The notes below the pieces were generated by a model. It saw only the letters and a program-made list of their open reading frames with translations. It did no database searches and had not been told where the DNA came from. A stretch of DNA of 64,000 nucleotides from contig CM071568.1 in NCBI GenBank assembly GCA_036426205.1, positions 230,674,148 to 230,738,147 on the forward strand. The letters run 5' to 3'. Position numbers and translations under genes: made by a program. This document shows positions 58,819-64,000 of the stretch, piece by piece; within the stretch, counting starts at the first letter, position 1, and each line of letters begins with the position of its first letter. Origin of the DNA: Ascaphus truei (lineage: Eukaryota; Chordata; Amphibia; Anura; Ascaphidae).

Positions 58819-58894
58819 GTTTAAGAGCCTGGATTCCTGAGAGCAGACAGAGACCCAACAGCAGCAAGAGTCCCAACCTAAAAAACTTCATCAT
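58819..58894 (-). CDS. gpnmb: gpnmb exon 1: signal peptide
   Basis: The start at 58894 gives MMKFFRLGLLLLLGLCLLSG then IQALK, a clear cleavable signal peptide: a Lys/Arg N-region and a Leu-rich core. A second ATG follows immediately, so either Met could initiate. The exon ends at donor gtgagt with one base carried to exon 2. Confidence 0.93.
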
Positions 58895-59026
58895 GCCAAG
58901 TGAATGCGCGTCCCAGAGCTCAGCACCAGCGAGTAAATCAGGGCAATAGACTTCAGCTGGAACTAATAACCATCAGGATACCCCGATCCCTCCTCCCCCT
59001 CAACTCATGAAAAGGCTGCAGGCTCA

Positions 59027-59103
59027 TCATGTGACAGAATTAAGGAATGATGCCTGATTTCATGTTTATAACCCAACCTCCCTGCTCATGTGCTTATGAG
59101 TCA
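59027..59103 (-). promoter_or_regulatory. gpnmb: gpnmb proximal promoter: M-boxes, AP-1, TATA-like
   Basis: Upstream of the gpnmb start codon lie TCATGTGAC (59027-59035) and TCATGTGCT (59086-59094), both matching the MITF/TFE M-box core TCATGTG. TGAGTCA (59097-59103) is a perfect AP-1 site. On the - strand a TATA-like TTATAAAC lies at about 59071-59064. GPNMB is an established MITF/TFE3 target in mammals, so this arrangement fits. The transcription start was not determined. Confidence 0.6.
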
Positions 59104-60138
59104 CTCATAAGAATCCCAAATGTTACTGTTCTTCTTATCTAAGGCATCTAAGTGAAATTGCAGCAACTCCCCTCCCAGAAGCTTATATAATGTTAGTCTC
59201 TTGCCACCTGGACATGTCCTTTTTTTACATTTGTTAACTATCAAATGTTGTTGTTTTTTTAGTGTTAAAAAAAAAATCATGATTTTCTTTATCTCCAGTG
59301 TCTGAGGTTCCCATGCAAACCTTTTGCACAGAGCTCTGCGGAGAGCTCAATTTAAACACTTGTATCTCCTGAACAAAGCATTACATTTTGTAATTCTTAG
59401 AAAGGGTAAGAAGAGATCTCTTCATGTAAATGCAAAAAAAAATGTGATTAATGTGGACTGCTGCTTTAAAAAAGTCTGTGCTGCTTTAAAAAGGGCTGTC
59501 CTGCTGAACTTGAAATGTTGTTTCATAATTACCTTTCATTTCCCGTTTCAATGTTGATTCATTGTGAAATCTGACTACATTTCATTTTTTTTTAAATCCT
59601 TTAGTAAAACATGTTTGTGAGTACTATTAAAAATATCTTCTAATGTGACTTCCTAAAATAGTATGTTGAGAAGCAGGTAATACACTTTTAGCTAATAATT
59701 CAACAACTCTGAAAGGTAATTTTCTTTGTAATATCTATACAATGTCAGATCCAGATTCTTGGATCATCATATTTCTACATTAACAAAATTACTGATCGCA
59801 CAAAATCCGTAAAGGATGAATAAAATATGAGTGCATTATTTTTTCCAGTTTGAGTCAGAAACCCCACATAGCCTCTTACAAAAGCACTATGCAATGTATT
59901 TTCTATGGTGTAATATGATATACAAGCAGGCACATACTATTGCAAATTATTACATAATTATCCATATATATGCAGTTCTTCATGCAATATACAAAGCCCT
60001 TACAATATGACCATACCGCGCACCCAATGTATGGAAAACAATCATAGATACAAGTGCAGTTAGGGGAAGCACGTAACCAAATAGTGTAAAAAGAGTGATC
60101 CTAGAATCACTAAAAGCCTATATATACACACACACACA
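59104..60138. other. gpnmb upstream region, no gene seen
   Basis: AT-rich sequence without recognisable genes. It has a duplicated tgctgctttaaaaa motif at 59460-59495 and a CA run ending at 60140. Confidence 0.5.
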
Positions 60139-60290
60139 CAGTGGTCGACAAATCACCCAAAAATCTACTCACCGAACCAAAAAGTCTACTCGCCACGTAG
60201 CCCCACCCGTAGCCCCGCCCCCAGCCCTGCTTTAATTTATTTTTTAATAAATTCTTATTAAGAACTAAGAACAACTTTAGTTTTTGACAT
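60139..60290 (+). mobile_element. relative of the hAT-type MITE (left end)
   Basis: Starts cagtggtcgacaaatcaccc and carries aaaaatctactc repeats, the complement of the right end of the element at 56537-56692. Its other end was not found; it may run into the minisatellite that follows. Confidence 0.7.
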
Positions 60291-60299
60291 AAGTTTATT

Positions 60300-60610
60300 T
60301 ATTGTATTACAATGAGGGAGACAGGGTGACCGTGACAGATAGGATGACGGTGACAGACAGAGTGAGGGTGACAGACAGGGTGACGGTGACAGACGGGGAC
60401 GGTGAAAGGGTGAGGGTGACAGAGTGAAGGTGACAGGGTGAGGGGGACAGGGTGAGGGTGACAGGGTGAGGGGGACAGGGTGAGGGGGGCAGGATGACAG
60501 GATGAGGGTGACAGGGTGACAGGATGAGGGGGACAGGGTGAGGGGGACAAGATGACAGGATGAGGGTGACAGGGGGACAGGGGGACAGGGTCAGGGGGAC
60601 AGGGTGGAGT
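60300..60610 (+). repeat. GGGTGACA minisatellite
   Basis: Imperfect units of about 10 bases, gacagggtga and variants, for about 310 bases. The - strand Pro/His/Cys-rich open frames are artefacts of the unit. Confidence 0.93.
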
Positions 60611-61036
60611 GTAGTAGTGCTGCACCTCATATGGAGCAAGAATAAGGGGGGTTGGTTAGGCTGTAGTAGATTGGATCTCGCTCGTGGATATGATATACTT
60701 TGGGGATGCTGGGGGCAGTCAGGGAACAGCTCAGCTCTGATCTCGGCAAGTGGGGATTCATCTATACTCTCAGTGTGCAGTATATCCCGTTCTGCTTGAG
60801 GGAAGGGGAGTGTTCCTCTCACTCTCCTCCAGCATCGAGGAGAAGATTGGATGTGACGTCACCGAGGGGCGTTACCTACTGTAGGGGGCAGTCATAAACA
60901 CCTAGGAGATGGGCACGCTCGCAGGAGCGTGCACGAACACAGTGGTGACGTCACACACAACCGTTTTTTGACGCAAATTTTAATTAGTTCGATTCACAGT
61001 ATGTAGAGTTTATAAGGGTGTCCCCATTGTTCCATA

Positions 61037-61077
61037 CTCCTTGATAAAGCACCGTGTTGTGTGAAACGCGTAGGAGG
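61037..61077 (+). ncRNA. hammerhead-like motif (altered core)
   Basis: CTCC (61037-61040) can pair with GGAG (61073-61076). Between them are ttgataa (core, expected CUGANGA), a GCAC/GTGT stem II, GAAA, then the AC-GC-GT stem III ending GTA. The layout equals the candidate at 28481, but two core bases differ, so it is probably inactive. Confidence 0.5.
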
Positions 61078-62329
61078 GTCCACACCTCCTTGTTTGTCAT
61101 ATGTGATAGACAATAAATATTTTTCTATTTTTATACACCTGTCTCCCTGGGCAGTGCGCTGCTTTGTGCATTTATTTGCATACTTTTTGCTCTCGTTTGG
61201 ATTTGAATCAGCTGCTGGGCACGCCCACAAAGAAATCAGTCGGCTCCAGGAGTGGGTAAGATTCTTGGAAGATTTATCTCATTTATATGGACTGCCATCA
61301 TTATTACAGTATTTGGTGAGTTTTGGACTTTTATTATACAGCTATCTCCAATGAGGTGCAGCGAAGTGAGTATATCATCATCTTTCTGTTACCTTCAGGA
61401 GGTTTATGCCATATTGAATTTGCTCACTCACCTAGTAATATACCCACTCCATAGTTGAGCCTTATCTGTATTTCATCATTTACAAATAGAAGATTACATT
61501 CCAGGACTGTTGGGGCACCCATTGTTTTCATATGTTGCTAATAAAATTAGAAACGTCTCTCTGCCTCAAATATGCCTGTATTCAATGACAGATTTTTTTT
61601 AGGCTCCAATTCGGTTGTGGATTTTAGTGGGCAGAACAGATTTTGTCCAAATGACCCATGGAATTCCGGGAAACGAATTTGGATTGTTTCGCCCAGCGCT
61701 CGTGGAGAGGAGGTTCTGCAGCGTATGGAAAAGGGGCAATGGGCATCTGGTAAATATTATCTTTGCTAGGGAAGTTGCGACGCAATTTATTTAAATAGCA
61801 AGAAAAGACAACATATTGAATAAGGGACATTCTGTCCCTGGTCAGGCTGGATATCCTTTATGGGTTTTCGCACAGCTATAAGTGAGTGGCAGTTAATGCA
61901 AGAATGCTGGTCGATAACCCGTATCGAAGCTTAGTGAATACACCCCTCCCCCTTTGTATTAGATTTTCAGATATATATTTTAACATTGGAGAGAGTTCTA
62001 CACGCTACCTGTATGTCTTCCCTTCAGGGTGAAATTTCTAGTCAGGAAAATGTGCTGATGCTTTGAAATGGTCACAACAACAATCTCACAAATCTTGTTT
62101 TTTTTTTAATTCCCTCCTCCCACATGTGACTTGTTGCACAACACAAAGAAATAGCAATAATATCTGCAGGGTTTATCTCTCTCCATGCGGGTTCTCTTTG
62201 TTATATGTCTGCAAGCAAACGTATGAAAAGACTACTGTTAAATTAATGGCCTTTTTATTTGCTGAAAGCACATTGCCAAAATCAAAATGAAACAAAACTT
62301 TTACCAGCTATCTGTGTGATAAAGATATA

Positions 62330-62666
62330 CAGGCATACCCCGTTTTAAGGACACTCACTTTAAGTACACTCGCGAGTAAGGACATATCGCCCAATAGGCA
62401 AACGGCAGCTCGCGCACGCGCCTGTCAGCACGTCCTGAACAGCAATACCAGCTCCCTACCTGTACCGAAGCTGTGCACAAGTGGGGAGACTATAGAGCAT
62501 GTTATAAATGCCTTATTTACATCAGTTATACACGTATAGGACGATTGCAGTACAGAACATGCATCGAAAGATGGAAAAAAGGGAGTGCTTCACTTTAAGT
62601 ACATTTTCGCTTTACATACTGTACATACTCTGGACCCATTGCGTATGTTAATGCGGGGTATGCCTG
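62330..62666. mobile_element. Tigger/pogo-like MITE with TA duplication
   Basis: Left end caggcataccccgttttaag, right end gcggggtatgcctg, flanked by TA (62328-62329 and 62667-62668). The caggcatacc terminus is typical of Tigger elements. The last 50 bases are repeated in tandem, giving a second right end at about 62715. Confidence 0.8.
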
Positions 62667-62766
62667 TACATACATGCTCTGGTCCCATTGCGTACGTTAA
62701 TGCGGGGTATGCCTGTACATACATGCACACACTTTCCAGAACGCCCTCCTACTGTCTCTGTACGCT

Positions 62767-62955
62767 CTTCTTACCAACTAATTAGATTGTAAGCTCTTTG
62801 GAGCAGGGACTCCTTTCCTAAATATTACTTTTATGTCTGAAGCACTTCTTCCCTTTATGCGTTATTTGTATTATTTGTTATTTATATGATTGTCACATGT
62901 ATTACTGCTGTGAAGCGCTATGTACATTAATGGTGCTATATAAATAAGGACATGC
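62767..62955 (+). mobile_element. L2-like LINE 3' end
   Basis: Contains attagattgtaagctct, gcagggactcctttcc, gaagcgctatgtacattaat and tatataaata. This is the same 3' terminal sequence as the LINE at 19141-19330 but in the opposite orientation. It lacks coding sequence and is a short 5'-truncated copy. Confidence 0.75.
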
Positions 62956-62989
62956 ATACATACACATACACCCCTCCAAAACACACTTA

Positions 62990-63365
62990 TTGTCTCAGGC
63001 CTCTTGTGCCCTGGCTCTCCTCAGCTGCTGCGGGCTTCCTGCCGGGCCTTCCTCACTCACCCGCGCCGGGCCGCTCTCTCGCACCGGTGTGTGCCAGAAG
63101 CTGGGTCCAGCTGTCGGCGCGCACTGGCACCGGACAGGCCCAGTGCACACCGGCACGAGAGAGAGGCCTGGTGCGGGAGAATGAGGGTTGCCCACTGCAG
63201 GCGACTGCTGGGGTCCGGAGGCAACTAGAGGACCAGCAGCCAGACAAAGAAGTTGGTCCTCTGGCCGGGTCCAACTTCCTGCTCCGGTCGGCTGGGCTTC
63301 CTGCAGCCACCTGCCCAGGATACTTGTCCTGGTTCCTCCGCCATGCCGGCGGCCCTGCAAATGGC
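62990..63365. other. GC-rich sequence of unknown origin
   Basis: CpG-bearing sequence with internal inverted repeats (ggaccagcagcc, gttggtcctctgg). Several open frames overlap on both strands, so no coding call is made. It may be a GC-rich repeat or a small CpG island; no family was recognised. Confidence 0.4.
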
Positions 63366-64000
63366 AATATATAAAGGATAATATGACCTGAATGTGGCAA
63401 TTGGTAGGAAAAAAAAGGTAAACCTATCTCAAAAGCAGATGTAGCACAGGATGTCTGGCACTGAGGAGAATCCCTTTAATTCAGACACCCAACTATAGCA
63501 TGAGGGAGGTTTCCTGATCTATTGCTTACTAAATCAGGGTCTCACCTTTAGAGTTTTGAGAATGTCATCAAATTTGCTTTGCAAACTTTTTCGCCTGGTT
63601 TACAAACTTCTGTGAAAACATTGAACATCTCTATTCTCTTTAGATAAGTGAGAGACACATTGTGTGTTCAAATGTAAGTTAAACTCTCTTGTGTATTGAG
63701 GAACAGTTGAACATTCTAACAGCTGTTTTGACAGCTCCTCAGGTTCATAGGAGAGGGAGAGGGAGATCAATTTTAGTAGTATCTCCAGTTGTGTATATAC
63801 CCCCTCAAAACTCTCCAAATAAATTAGGGAGACATGCCCATGCTGAAAAAGAAGCACGTCTGAGTTAGCCTGGGGGATATGCTATTGACTATACAAAGTA
63901 TATTTATATGAGTCCCATCCCACTATATTCAGGTATTCAGATTTAATCCAAGTGCGATTGTTAAAAATCCGTCGCTCAGATTTTTAGTGATAGAAAGAAA
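63366..64000. other. intergenic, no feature seen
   Basis: AT-rich sequence. The - strand frame at 63600-63857 shows no family features. Nothing else recognised. Confidence 0.5.

Larger units (their letters stand above)
51581..58894 (-). other. gpnmb: gpnmb gene, 11 coding exons
   Basis: The exons at 58894-58819, 56482-56330, 55700-55557, 55450-55286, 54628-54470, 54188-53838, 53694-53530, 53399-53297, 53205-53000, 52676-52586 and 51731-51581 all have AG/GT borders and compatible phases. They total 1764 bases, 587 residues plus stop. The protein is glycoprotein nmb (osteoactivin), a type I membrane glycoprotein of melanosomes, lysosomes and phagocytes related to PMEL. Domain order is signal peptide, N-terminal domain, PKD domain, Thr/Pro-rich linker, Cys-rich kringle-like domain, one transmembrane helix and a short tail with sorting motifs. 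Human GPNMB is about 560-572 residues. Confidence 0.95.

Noticed and set aside
60299..60822. 171-codon Pro/His/Cys-rich frame
   Set aside because: Arises from the GGGTGACA minisatellite.
62952..63400. Several GC-rich frames of 64-140 codons on both strands
   Set aside because: Overlapping frames in every phase, no family resemblance and no splice context.

Overview
This looks like a nuclear chromosomal segment from a vertebrate, most probably a frog or toad. Introns are long and AT-rich, splice signals are conventional, and the three recognisable genes give amphibian-like proteins. Most of the remaining DNA is transposon-derived: Penelope-like, L2-like, Tc1, hAT, pogo/Tigger-like, Harbinger-like and LTR elements, plus many simple repeats. 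The species was not identified. All exon models were built by hand from splice signals, reading frame and remembered family sequences; no search was run.

Gene layout. (1) igf2bp3 is on the + strand. Two short exons of RRM2 lie at 5493-5696, and the last three coding exons (KH4 and the C-terminal tail) lie at 10275-12588, followed by a long 3' UTR to about 16050. The exons expected between them (rest of RRM2, KH1-KH3) are not visible in the 4.6 kb available. (2) malsu1 is on the - strand: exons at 30785-30942, 31985-32066 and 40640-40818, and a probable first exon at 43751-44007 in a GC-rich, CCAAT-containing promoter. (3) gpnmb is on the - strand: eleven coding exons from 58894 down to 51581 that join in one frame of 587 codons. 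Its proximal promoter carries two MITF/TFE-type M-box motifs and an AP-1 site. This order and orientation (igf2bp3 converging on malsu1 and gpnmb) is the one I recall from mammals.

Repeat layout. 6-12 kb: GA, GT and C-rich simple repeats and a hAT-type MITE in igf2bp3 introns. 12.6-16 kb: the 3' UTR, with a 490 bp array of 10-mers containing octamer motifs. 16.7-29.8 kb: a repeat-dominated interval with foldback elements, an L2-like LINE nested in an inverted-repeat element, a Tc1 end, two Penelope-like copies (one lacking its RT, one with a 5' inversion) and hammerhead-ribozyme-like sequences. 33-39.3 kb, inside malsu1 intron 1: an insertion with a 14 bp target duplication ending in a 148 bp palindrome, foldback and pogo-like MITEs, and a 1.3 kb GC-rich minisatellite. 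41-51 kb: a tRNA-derived SINE, a minisatellite with tRNA-like sequences beside it, a third Penelope-like fragment and the 3' end of an LTR retrotransposon. 59-64 kb: upstream of gpnmb, only repeats are visible.
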